Source of the DNA: Leptidea sinapis
Taxonomy: Eukaryota > Arthropoda > Insecta > Lepidoptera > Pieridae
Length of the DNA stretch: 64,000 bases
Assembly: GCF_905404315.1 (NCBI RefSeq)
Contig: NC_066310.1
Location: 7,936,001 to 8,000,000, forward strand
Direction of reading: 5' to 3'
Shown one piece after another: positions 35,893 through 48,100 of the stretch. Numbering within the stretch: position 1 is the stretch's first letter; each line of letters begins with the position of its first letter. Below the pieces are notes generated by a model that ran no database searches, had not been told where the DNA came from, and was given only the letters and a program-made list of their open reading frames with translations. A program made the position numbers and the translations under genes.

Positions 35893-36880
35893 TACGTCAT
35901 GGAGCGACGTCATTTGACGGCAAATGAAATGCAAAGAGCTGTAGGGATGTTGCAGGCGGGAAGTAATCAATCTCAGGTATCTCGGCATTTTGGCATTCAT
36001 AGAAGTGTTATTTGTCGTCTTTGGCAGCGCTACAATAATACAAGGGAACCCGCTGAACAGCATCCAGGCCGAAAAAGGAGTACAACCACTCGGACAAGAT
36101 GTATATAAGATATATGTACCGGACATACAACTGCAAGACGCCAGCCGATGTTAACTGCTCGAGAGATAAGTTTGAGGCTACAAAAGTCCCTAAACTGTGC
36201 GAAATCGACTGCATGAGGACGGCCTATGAGCTCGACGCCCAATTAGGTGCACACCGATACATCACGGGAATCGCGGTCGTCAAAATGAATGGTGTAGAGA
36301 ACGGAGAACATGGACCCAGGAACAATGGGATAAAATTATGTTTTCCGATGAGTCGCGAGTTCTTGTTTACGCCCGATATAAGAAGGGTGCGAGTGTACCG
36401 TCGGCCCGGAAATACTAAAAGGCTCAGGTGCATTCAGGAAGTTCATTCATACAGCGGCTCAACAGTTATGGTATGGGCGGGTATATAGGCGAACTGAGCT
36501 TAATTTTGTAAATGGAAACATGAAAATTACGTTGAGGATATTCTCAGACCTTATGTCCATCTATTTGCACAAACCTTTGGTTCCGATTTTATGTTAATGC
36601 ATGACATTGCGCGTTCACATACAGCTTGGCGAACCAGTCAATACTTGGCAACGGAGAACGTCTGGACATTGCCCTGGCCTGCACAATCGCCAGACCTCAA
36701 CCCCATCGAGCACGCATGGGACATGCTCATGCAGAGACGTGTTTTGAAGGACTTGGACGGAGTGACAACAACCCAACAGCTGAAGGATTTGCTACAATAT
36801 TTGGGAGCGAATACCGCAAGATGACATAAACAGTCTCATTAATTCAATGAATAATCGTTGCCGATAAGTTCTGAATAGCA
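35893..36880 (+). pseudogene. decayed Tc1-like transposase
   Basis: The plus strand encodes the N-terminal DNA-binding region (MERRHLTANEMQRAVGMLQA, then QSQVSRHFGIHRSVICRLWQ, a helix-turn-helix). Frameshifts follow, then a catalytic piece with KIMFSDESRV near 36330 (first Asp), and MLMHDIARSHTAWRTSQYL with QSPDLNPIEHAWDM at 36591-36740 (second Asp and the final acidic region). At least three frame breaks and in-frame stops make it inactive. Terminal inverted repeats were not located. Confidence 0.8.
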
Positions 36881-37546
36881 GAGGAGGCCATACTTTATAT
36901 TAAATTATCCTATTCTTTCACAATAAATTCATTTTCTATAGAAATTTCATTTTGTTAAAAAAATGTTTAGTTTGCTTATGTACCTTAGTTTCTGCAGTAT
37001 ATTCTAATATTGTTAATTTCTGTTATCAAAAGAACTTATAGAGACAACAGCTGTTATTTTTACATCATAGTTGTAATGTGCAAAACTATCCTAAAATTTA
37101 AATTAGTACATGTTGCTTTGACTTTTTTGATGTGTGTATTATTAAGTAATACGCACTAAATGCTTGTGAAATACCCCAGACTTGAGAAAAACGGGCTCAT
37201 TATAAATTAACATTATATTTCTTAACATCGTTCAATTCCTCCGATCCAGTAAAACCACTTTGTACAACGGCAAGAACGAAATTGTAATTCCTTTGATGTT
37301 ACCGCCCTATCAATTCGTGATTACCCCAGGTTAAGCGCGACTTTAACGAAATCTCTGTATACATATTTTCTTTGTACGTGTGTATTAATATAACATTGTT
37401 TATCTTGGATTGTTTAGATGTACTCGTACCAGACTCGAACTCGTATCAGAGCGGATCTCGCTACGATCAAAGCCAAGGACGGAATATTGATTATTAATTA
37501 TTTGTCTTTACAGAACCTTTCTTATATTTGAGCTCAATTTTTTTAT

Positions 37547-37665
37547 GACAATAAGGGACGTGACGTTTAGGACGTTCAGCTGATGGTAATTGGTGTTCTG
37601 GATTCTTGAAAAACTCAAAAATTCTGAGCGGCACTACAATTGCGCTCGTCCCCTTGAGCGAATGA
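37547..37665. repeat. dispersed repeat, short copy
   Basis: AATAAGGGACG, GACGTTCAGCTGATGGTAAT, then the AAAAATTCTGAGCGGCACTA hairpin arm. Internally deleted relative to the copy at 14910. Confidence 0.6.
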
Positions 37666-37924
37666 CTAGGTACAGACGATAAGCTTCTTAAGACTGTCCA
37701 AAAATGTTACCTATTTAGGTAAGGTTGTTACAAAAATATAAGATAAATTAAACAAAACATTTTTTTATTAATTTTTTATTGGGTTTGATCATCGACATTA
37801 AATAATCCTAGATGCAAGATTTTAAGCATTATAAATATCTATTAATATAAATTTACAAATTACCGACTCTAATAATGTATTTATAATTTTCGTTTTTTAA
37901 TAATATTTCTTGTGCTATACATCA

Positions 37925-38240
37925 TGATTATTCATCATTTCAGCCGGAAGACGTCCACTGCTGAACAAACACCTCCCCTAAAGATCGCCATGACGAGCGG
38001 TCCTTCACTGCCCTCATCCAACCTATTCCGGCGATCTTGACCAGATCGTCGGTCCATCTAGTGAGGAGGCCCCCCAAGACTTTACTGCCCCAACGGCCAT
38101 CTGTCCGTCGAGCTAGTGCCCTGCCCACTGCCACTTCAGTTTCGCAACCATCTGCGCTATGTTGGTGACTTTTGTTCTCCTACGGATCTCCTCATTCCTG
38201 ATTCGATCTCACAGGGAAAGTTTGAGCATAGCCCTCTCCA
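37925..38240 (-). pseudogene. RTE-type LINE 3' end
   Basis: The minus-strand frame 38134-37940 reads LLTRWTDDLVKIAGIGWMRA then DRSSWRSLGEVFVQQWTSSG, the characteristic C-terminus of RTE-clade pol, and runs to a stop followed by a short TGAAATGATGAAT tail. It is 5'-truncated. Other remnants of this end lie at 47.5, 48.2, 50.5 and 60.1 kb. Confidence 0.75.
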
Positions 38241-38244
38241 TTGC

Positions 38245-39685
38245 CCACAACTGGAGTAAATGCGGCAATGTATAGATATAACAGTCGAAGCTAAATATGG
38301 TGCTATTAGTGGCATGTTTCATATTTCAGCTTTGTTCTTATACGACGTGTGTATATATAGAACATAATTGAGTTTATGGTAATATTCAATGAATTATGAA
38401 TATCGATAGAGCCGTAAATCACTGTGCGTCCTCCACTCTGGGAGTGACAGATGGATTGCCGATCAGTCAGCCTTTTCTCACGTATTCGAAGAAAAAGTTG
38501 CAGACAGTTGCAGACAGCCAAAAACTTAAATAGTCATCGGCATAGATTTAAATAAGTTTAAAATCATATCATTTTATCGTAATAGCAACCTACATATTTA
38601 ATAAATAACAAGAATATATGCACAAAGAGCTGAAGAGCTAACATGAATACGAAATTATTCAGAGACACCATGAATACGTGTAGCTTCTAATTATCAACTT
38701 AATTCTTGGAAATTTGGAGTTGGTTATAATTACTCGCATGTCGTATAACTATGAAGTAACCTTAATAATCTAATCTACTCTAAGTTATACTACAATACTA
38801 GATTATTGATGAGTCAGTGGGAATGTTAACACGCGTTACTTACTAAAACCATTAGTGTGTCTGTCTGCTAATTTTCGAAACGACTACACTTAGAGGTTTT
38901 GTCATTTTCACAGGAAAAATAGTTCATTTGTTTTATTATTTTAGGAAATAAATTACGGCTTCATTATTTCCAAGACTGAAACAATCATAAAATATGCGAA
39001 CAAGTCGTAGGTCGCACGTAACTCGAATTTAAATAAATAAAACTTTGTAATAGTATAATAGTTGTATTATTCTGTGTGGTTTGTGTTTGTTATTAATAAA
39101 GTTTTCATTCATTCATTCATTCATTCATAATAATTGCCACATGACGCAGTATACCGTACAAACTTGTAAACCAGTGCGCAAAATTAATACGCGGGGCGCA
39201 ATATATTATAGTGATCCTCCACTAGTTACACCCTTTTTTGACTTCTGGCCACTGACACCGTTCAAGATTCGTGCCAAAACATATAAGAACTTTACTTGTA
39301 GTAGGGATAATTTGTAAGGGCGACTACATCGAATATATCTCGTTAATAAGTATATATATATTTCAGGTACCGCTGACGATTTTGATCAAATTATATTCAC
39401 GGGTTTTGGGGCGAATTTAAGATCTCATATTTCGGGTAACGTTTACTTTGTATGAAGCTTTATCTCTTGCACTGTTTCGGGTCAAACTTTTTTATGTGGC
39501 AGCAAATACAATAACCGTTACGGCCTCCCCGCGACTTTGTCGCCACAGCGGCAGCTTAGTGCGGTGGCGAGCGGAGCGGCGGTAATGCCACGTACTGCCG
39601 AGTAGCGTTTGAGCTGCGACCCAGGTGGACGTATTCAGAATGGCATAATTCAAAATGGCTGCTTGGCCTCGAAAGCAGTTCACAG
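38245..39685. other. intergenic sequence, no gene seen
   Basis: No coding region is supported. An (ATTC)n run lies at 39105-39130. The GC-richer piece at 39520-39610 (GGTGGCGAGCGGAGCGGCGG) is unexplained. Confidence 0.45.
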
Positions 39686-39689
39686 AATA

Positions 39690-40110
39690 CGTAGAATCGC
39701 ATGGAATATTACCAGATCTACAGTCTGGTTTTAGGAAGAAAAGAGGTATTGCAGCAGCTCTTGCTGTTGGTGCTGGTACCACATTATGAGTGCCCATGAT
39801 TCCGGGAAAAGCACAATACTGGGTTTGCTTGATCTCAACATCCAGCTACTTCTAGCCAAACTTGAATAACCGTACACACACCGTTGCTGTGACACATAAA
39901 AAGGGTCGAACATTTGCTGTCAAACGGGGAGTGTCTAAGGGCTCAATCCTTAGGTCCTTTATTATTCATTTTGTACACATGCGACATCATCACGACCATT
40001 GAGCACTGTAACTTCCACAAGCATGCAAACGATGTAAAGCTCTATGTCTCCTTTGACCCTTTATGTACGCTGTATGCTATTTCAATGATAAATTCAGACC
40101 CTTCTCTCTA
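39690..40110 (+). pseudogene. LINE reverse transcriptase fragment
   Basis: The plus strand, with frame changes, encodes ESHGILPDLQSGFRKKRGIA and later GVSKGSILGPLLFILYTCDI and HANDVKLYV, where the YADD catalytic motif has become HAND. These are RT blocks of a non-LTR element. Only about 140 codons remain. Confidence 0.65.
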
Positions 40111-40227
40111 GATAATAATAATAATACTCTTACTAAACTGGTTCTCATGTAACTCCTTGGTGCTAAATGCCACTAAACTATGGACACAATGTTGACGGAC
40201 CTAGACTCATGGCCCACTCGAGGAATA

Positions 40228-41065
40228 TAGTACAGCAGGGAGCCTACTCCTAAATCGATATTCGCTAAATCGTGGCATTTGTCGTGTCGAATCCTACTCT
40301 TAGTTACATCGTAATCAATGTCGAAATGATGATTGAACGAACGAAACATTATTCGATATTATCGGTCCTAACCCTACTCTTAGTTGAAAATGTCAGAGAC
40401 GAATATTCGAATTTCACAAATAATCAAACGTCACTTTTACGATAATCTCAACGACACCTTCTAGGCTGTCGATGCTATTATCGTTTCAATTTGTATAGAT
40501 ATATTTACCATACAATATACATACTTAATAAATATTATTGAAATAATTATGTGATTTACTATTCAACAAGATTTTTATCACAACTAAGTCATTTAAGTCA
40601 TTTTGTTGATCGTTTATGCGTAGAAATAATGCAAATGGCCGCCTGAGAAATAGGAAGTCGACGAGAAGGATTGAGTTACTTTTTTTTACATTTTATTATC
40701 CGCAAGTTTTGTATTATTTATTCAATTTTAAATGGTCATATTATATTCATTACATATTTTTTTAACGTTTACATTATGTGTTAATGATACCAAATTGGTG
40801 GTGCAGAGTCTGGCATGGTCCTTAGCGCCAAAACTATGTTTTGATTTTTGACACTTAACAGCGACGTAGCACAGATAATGTTTAGGTTTGAACATATTTC
40901 ATTCACACTAACATTGTCAAAAAATCAGAATATTCGTCTATGGTAACGATAAACGATAAGGAATTCGAACATTTGTTAGAGTAGGATAGTTGCGATATAT
41001 TCGGAGTATTGTCGTATCGTTCCGAATGTATCGTTGTCGATTTTGCGAGTAGACCTCCTGTACTT
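40228..41065. mobile_element. candidate non-autonomous DNA element with imperfect terminal inverted repeats
   Basis: The left side (CAGCAGGGAGCCTACTCCTA, then AATCGATATT) and the reverse complement of the right side (TACAGGAGGTCTACTCGCAA, then AATCGACAAC) align imperfectly. Both ends are rich in CGAATATTCG-type words. No transposase is seen. The assignment is tentative. Confidence 0.35.
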
Positions 41066-41407
41066 GCGCGAGGTATTATTGATAAAATATGAAGTCTTAA
41101 GTATGGAGAATAGAAGATGCCTGCAAGAAACAGAACTGGTTGAGTAATATGAATACCTTGTACCACCAGAGCGGCGCTATACGGTCTTCTGTCTTTTAGT
41201 CGGCATCACACTGCTGCCCTCGAAGGTAGTTTTAGTAATAACGCTACTATGTGCTAGAACAATATACCGCCACCTTTCAAAGCCTCCTAATCAGTTAATT
41301 ACCTTAAATTAAAAACGAAAGGATATATTCCTGTTAAATAAAATATCGAAGTATGATATGATTTATTTTAAAATTATACATTTATATGATGAATATGGAG
41401 GTTTGTT

Positions 41408-41540
41408 TCCGAGTTATGTATGTTTAAGTAAGTATATCGTATCAAATATATCGTGGTCTTGCAACCCATAGTACAGGCTATGCCAAATTTGGGGCAAGAT
41501 AATTTGTGTAAAATTATGTCGATTTTATTATTATTCCAGA
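41408..41540. repeat. dispersed repeat, second copy (see 1241-1375)
   Basis: TTATGTATGTTTAAGTAAGT, TCTTGCAACCCATAG and GGGGCAAGATAATTTGTG recur from the first kilobase, again ending in a TTATTATTATT tail. Confidence 0.5.
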
Positions 41541-42020
41541 CTTAGTTGCGTTCAAAGAGACTAGGGAGCTTTTTGTTTTGACATTATTGTGTATTATTTT
41601 GCTTTAAATATAATTACTTTTTATAATATGTATATTTGCTCTTGTTGGGCGTAATATTAGTTGCCCCACTTTGCGACTACGCCTGCGGTATCTAGTTGGA
41701 GCGCAGCGGAGACCAATACTAAATCTAAGACTGTCACTTATAAAAGTAATATAAGACTAGAAGAACAAAAGAATTGCCTTTTTAAATTCAAAGCTAGCTT
41801 AGATATATGTAATCCTACCAAATTTTGATTCCCACTGATAACAAAATGTATAATTTTAATAACAAGATAAAATGTTCCTCAATATTTATTGTTCGTGAAT
41901 GATAGCTTATATAAAACAACAAAACAAAAGCGACATAAACAAACAATATTATATTTAGTTAGTCAGTTTACAATAATCTCTTACACATTAATCGGCGAGC
42001 ATTTTCCAAGGGAAGTTATA

Positions 42021-42128
42021 ATGATGATAATATTGCTAATATTTTTAAAGAGTATTCATGCAATGGATCCTGCAATTCAAGATCTGTTGACGCCTTCTAA
42101 AGTTCTTGGTGAAGGCTGTGGATATGAT
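42021..42128 (+). CDS. mannosidase-family exon 1: signal peptide
   Basis: The chosen ATG (42021) opens a hydrophobic run ending SIHA, a plausible signal-peptidase site, so the protein enters the secretory pathway. The frame is open further upstream, but that part (KQKRHKQ and similar) looks like 5' untranslated sequence and would bury the signal. The GTAAGT donor is strong. Confidence 0.8.
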
Positions 42129-45100
42129 GTAAGTTCGAGAGACAAATTATTTTATAGTTAATAGTTATAATATTAATAACCCTTATTAACAATGTATCTA
42201 TAGGTACAGTTATATTCCTTATCTCCAATCAAAAAAAATCAAGATGTACCCCAGGCTCGAACCTGGGACCTTCTGCACAAAAAGCATACGTGATAACCGC
42301 TGTTCCACGGCAACTGTAATGAACGTGCCGAAATATCTATATACATCTAGTACGTAAGTGTTAGGTTATTTTCGTTACGGAATTTCTGGTTTCGGTCTCC
42401 ACGCTCAAGGCCCGCGATAGAAGCTATGCAATAGCTTAAAAATCGTAACTATTGTTGACTTTTCTCTCCTAATAAACTTATCGACGGTAACTCACCTTAT
42501 CCGTACACGCCGTCTGTCAATGGAAGGACGTATAGCTTACCAGCTATAGAATTTTGTATGGAAATTGCAATTCATGCGTCCAAATGTAAGGCGATAAGAA
42601 TAACTTATCGGGTATATTGAAAGTAGAAGGTAGTAATTTATCTCTATCTGTAGATAGTATATTGGGAACGGCCGTAAGTGTAATAATTTCTTTATATAAA
42701 GTTCATGTAAATTCACCAAAATTCAGTGAATCAAAATGCTACGGATTCAATATACGGCACAAGAATACGCCAACATGCAATTCATTTATGGTGAGTGCAA
42801 GAGCAACGCTTAGCCCTTTATAGAGAAAGATATCCTAATGCGCGTCATCCAGATTACCGTGTATTCGTGAGAGTCCACAGATGTTATTCGGAAGGCAGAA
42901 TACCTGGCATTGGCATTGATAGTACGAGCTCCGGAAGACTAGCGAATATCAATACTCAAGACATTGTGCTTGATAACATTCAGCAAGACCCGTCGACCTC
43001 TGTAAGAACAATATCACGGCGTACTGGAATGTCGAAAACGACAGTGCACCGTGTACTGAAAATAAATAAATATCATCCTTACCATATTAGACGCGTCCAA
43101 GCTCTGCAACCGAGAGATTACATTGCCAGATTGTTTTTTTGTCGACAAATGCTTGCAAAAATAGAAGAAGATCCACAATTCTTTGGAAAAATTCTATGGA
43201 GCGACGAATCAACTCTAAAAAAAGACGGATAGTTTAATACGCATAATCTGCACAGCTGGCAACTCTCGAATCCAAATTTAATGCGAGAAGAGAGGTCGCA
43301 ATACCAGTTCAAAGTAAATTATTGGACTGGTATATTAAACAGGATAATTATTGGTCCTTTCGAACTGTCGGGAAATTTATCTTCTCATAGTTATTTAAAT
43401 TTTTTGCAAAATTATCTCCCGAACTTAATGGAAGAAGGTACCTACCAAGTCGACCTGTTGACAGTAGCAAGCCGGTTCCTTTTGTTATAGGTCATATATA
43501 TAGGTAAAATTAATTTTAATGTTGCAGGCATGTCCCGAGGTGAAGCAGAACAAACTCAACGTTCATATGGTGCCACACACACATGCACAGCTTGGACTTA
43601 CTAGAACCTTCTACGAACATTTCACTGGTGGTATGTCTTTTACTTTTAAATGCCTCTTCAATATATTTTTTCTTTTAATGATAAAATGTTTGGGTTTGCC
43701 CTGAGCTTCCATCGGTGGCCCGAAAAAAGAAGACCAAAAAGAATAGGGAAGTACCAGGTCTATAGGTGTCGTAAGACGCGACTCAGGGCATTTACCAGTG
43801 GGAGGCTCCTTTGCACAGCATGTCGGCTAGATTATGGGTACGGTATGGGTCTAATAATATGTAAACATAACTGCTTAGACTTAACAACTTATGTCTCAAG
43901 GTGACATTAGTTGTTAAGAAAATCGTCCCCTAAGAGGGTGAAAGGGGGGGGGGGTGTCGAAGGTTGTATGAAAGTCCTATGTTTTTGAAGTTAGAGACGT
44001 GAAAATCGCCATTTAGGTTACTCGCTATAAATAATGAAAATCTGTACCTATACTGGGTGTTTTGGATAATCAGGGTGGTTAAATAGGGGATTGAATAGAG
44101 GATTTATTTAAAATCAATAATATGCTTTTTAAATATTTTGTTAATACTTTAAAGAAATAAACTATTAAAAGAATTAAAATTCAAATTACAGAGGACGATG
44201 TTTTTCTAAAAACCACCATAAATATGAAGAGAATCCTGGACTCCATTATCTCCGAATTATGGCGTTCAAGAGAGAGAAGGTAAGTTACTTTTTAAGTGCT
44301 TGCTACCTTGCGAAGTAATTAATAAAATATCTTAGAAATATAAAACATAATCTTAAACAGTTTGTGCGTTGGTGGGGCTGCTACTTTGATTGCCGTAGAC
44401 AGCAAGTCCCGCAAATATGTCGGTCTCAGTGAGTGTTATATCTTTGTGCCGTTTGGTGTCGACACACTTGGCCCGTCGGGCGCAGAGGCGTGGAGAATGA
44501 ATAAAGTAATATCTACGCGCCTCAATAGGGCTACTGGAAATCCAAGCGCTGGCAGCTATTTCACTCAACGGATCAGCCTTGCTATTTGGTACACTTCCCC
44601 GTAATGATAGTTTTAATTTAATGTAAACATTGTATTGTATATAGTTATAAGATTTATTTTACTAGAATTCATCTTAATATGAATAATATGGCTTTTCTCA
44701 GATTTAAGAATTGTTAAACATTATGCCGTCGCGCTGCCGGATTTGTGTATTAGACTTTAGTTTGCGCCCTGTATGGTTAACAAGTTTTAAAATATTTAAC
44801 TCAGATTCACTACAGTCAGACACAGATAATGATATTGTTCTTATTTGAAAATAATTTAGATGTAGGGTTAAAACACATGTTTCGCTGGATTTTTCCGACG
44901 CTCACTTGCCCAAATAATGTTAATCAATATACTAATTGGCAGGTTTACGCTGTCAAGCTCGGAATTGCCGTATTTCTTCTACTGGTGGGAGAAACGGGAT
45001 GCAACAGGTATCGCTGATATTTTTTTTTTCACTACAAGACTGGGATAATCCTCAGTGTTGTTATGTCTTAGGGAATGTAAAATGATTAATGCTAGAAACT

Positions 45101-48100
45101 GCGACAATCATCATCTTAACACGAGGAACAAAATATAAGCTTCTTAAGCCATATATTATTATACTACTCAGTTAAGTCGAGTTAGTAAGTCTTTTATTGG
45201 GCGATGTATACTTGTATGCTTTAATCTACACCCACGCTTTAAATCGTCTATTAAAGTTTCTGAAACAGTTAGCTTATTGCCAACATTAAAACACCCAATG
45301 TCCTAATAACCATTACAACATTATCCCAGAAAATGTACAAAACAAATGTATTACCTAATTCAAAAGAATTGTTATAAACGTATGTGTGGTAAAGGTTACT
45401 ATAATACTAATGATTTTCTCAATGATACCACAGCCAGGGAATGGAGCAAACGCCCTAATTATAAATTTTATTGTACGACACTACATAATATATTGGATTT
45501 AAGTTAAGAAAAACATGCCCTCTGAGTTTTCTGCACCCGTTCTTCTCATGGATTAAAATATAGAGATCCCTAATAAAAATACAATAACATAACCCAAGGT
45601 GTGAAAAAATAGTTATCAGAATTCTGTCATCGCGTGCGCTGCCGAAATATTGATGATAGAATAAAAAATATTCTACATTATTATAGAACGTATCAATATC
45701 TATAAAAAAGTTCGCGCTACCATATGTCCAATTACTGTAGTTATGACACTATAACTAGTATTATAATAAAATTTTAACATAACAAGTGAATATTCCATGG
45801 TTACATCATATTAACATCCACACAAAATATACAATAGGAAGTCGAAATTAAACATAAGATTATAAAAAAATCACAAATTTAATAAGTCAGATACAGCATA
45901 GAAATTGTTATTAATATCATATATATCTAGTGGACGGTGTTTTATTATTTCATCAGAATTTATCAATAAAGAGTTACATTTATATTTAGAACGCGCAGTA
46001 TACTTGGATGAAAGCACTAGCTTTTATAGCAAACCTTTTATCATCATCCTTTGCACAGGATGCCGGCTAGATTCTTTCATTTGACCGCATACAACGAAGA
46101 GCGGTTCGAATCATCGACGATCAAGTCATCTCCGATCGGCTTGATTCTTTAGCATTGCGTAGAGATGTGGGTACTCTCTGCATCTTCTACCGCACTTATC
46201 ACGGGGAGTGCTCAGAGGAGCTGTTCGGGTTGATACCAGCCGCCGAATTCCACCACCGGATCACGTAGACGTCTGGCATTCCACAACCGCGCGTTTTGTT
46301 CGAAATTTCTTGTCTCGCACAGCCCCTTTGTGGAATCAACTACCGGCGGCGGTCTTCCCGTGAGCCTCTTGCCCGTTTGCCCCCTCTCATATATAAAAAA
46401 AAAAGGTTATGGGTACCTCAGCGGCGCCTTTTTATGGCTATGAAGCAGTAATGTGTACGCGTTATTGTGTTTCGCCGTAGCTAGTAAAATTGCTGGGCAA
46501 GTAAGGCTTAACATCATATGTCTCAAGGTGACGAGCACAAATGTAGGGCCGCTCAGAATTTTTGGGTTTTTCAAAAATCCTGAGCAGCACTGCATTGTAA
46601 TGGGCAAGACGTATAAATGATCATCAGCTAAACGTCCTGCTCGTCTCGTCCCTTATTTTCATTAAAAAAAAAGCCCTTGTGTGGTTAGTGGGTTTGCTCT
46701 TTATCAATTGTATGTATGTATAATTCTGTATAATTATTATTGATATTAATACTGTGATTCTTCAAGTTCATCGCATGGTGTACGAACTACTGCGTCAAAA
46801 TCGATTGAACATCGCAGGAGGGGGGTGGGGCATGAGTGATGAAGGCACCACCAGCTACCAATCCATCATCGATAGCTATACGTACTCCTTGAGGTAAGTC
46901 CAACACTTCTTATCTAAGTTTAATTAAAGGGTGCTGCTTGTGGTGCCAGGCCGACCTGCTATAGTTAATAAACCATTGTATTTGTTGGATGCAATTACTA
47001 ATTGTCATGACCATGAACATAAATATATGAAGCATCCTTATACAAACAATGAATTCAAGCACTAAAAGTTGATGCATCCAATATACGATAATTTATACTT
47101 ATACAGTAAATTCTTTATTACTTTTGTGAAATAATTTATATTATTTAAATACGACTCATAATATATTGGATGCAGCATCTTACAAACTAATTTGTTATGT
47201 CTATCTATTACAGCCGTTATAAAATACTCTATTTGATTAAAAAGGGGGCCGTTGAGTTTCTTGTATGTTCTTCTTACGAGCTCAACTTTTTAAAAAACAA
47301 ATGGTAAATTCAGTAATTTAAAAGAAATATTTGAAGTGGCGTATCAAAAGCGCTTTGTTTAAGCCTACTTGAATGAAGTTATTTGACTTTGACTTTGAAA
47401 CAGGTTATATTTACCTAAACGCGTTGGTGCCACGTAGTCACTCAACCCCTAGCACTAGATACCTTATTTAATATGTTTATTTAATTCATGATTTGAGCCG
47501 AAACAAGTCCACTGATGAATAAAGGCTTCCCCCAAAGATCTCCACGACTGCGACGATCGGTCCTCCACTACCCTCATCCAATTTATTCTGGGGATCTTGT
47601 CTAGATCATCGTTTCATCTTATGGCCTATTTAATTATTACCGAATTTCTTTCCCACAGAAAATTGAATAATTCATTTCTTCGATGCGGACTTCCACAAGT
47701 GGACTGGCAGGCCCACGCCAGTGGTCACTCCCGTGAGTTTACTTCATTAGTGGCTCAGATGGGATTCGACGCTCTATTCATTAGCCCAATCAGCTTTGAT
47801 GATGAGCTAATCAGAATGCAGCGACGAGCGCTAGAGTTTATATGGCGAGGAAGTGATGATATTGGTAAGAAGTTCCATATTCGTTAAGACCAGGGTACAC
47901 AGTTGTAACAATGCACTGTAATGGCTAGTACAACACTTTTGAGATACGCTAGCTCACTGTGAAAGGTATAATAAAATTCATGAAAGGAATCAATCTAAGA
48001 TGTGTGTTAAAGTTAATAGTGCCCATCAGAATAGATCTTATTGGTCGCAGTGATTATACATGAAGTATTGCTCCCATTTATCGTCCCTTGTACTTCAGTG

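Noticed and set aside
36008..36433. Overlapping minus-strand frames near the Tc1-like remnant
   Set aside because: They are antisense to the transposase pieces and carry no recognisable motif.
41889..42020. Upstream in-frame extension of the mannosidase start
   Set aside because: The extension is Lys/Gln-rich with no signal-peptide character. The ATG at 42021 gives a normal signal peptide directly before the conserved N-terminus.
42129..42161. Read-through of mannosidase exon 1 to an in-frame stop
   Set aside because: A strong GTAAGT donor at 42129 joins in phase to exon 2 and restores the family sequence. The extension VSSRDKLFYS matches nothing.
42245..42320. Possible tRNA on the minus strand
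   Set aside because: The T arm is good but the acceptor stem is unpaired and the anticodon loop is TTTTTGT on a mismatched body. Kept only as a tRNA-like repeat.
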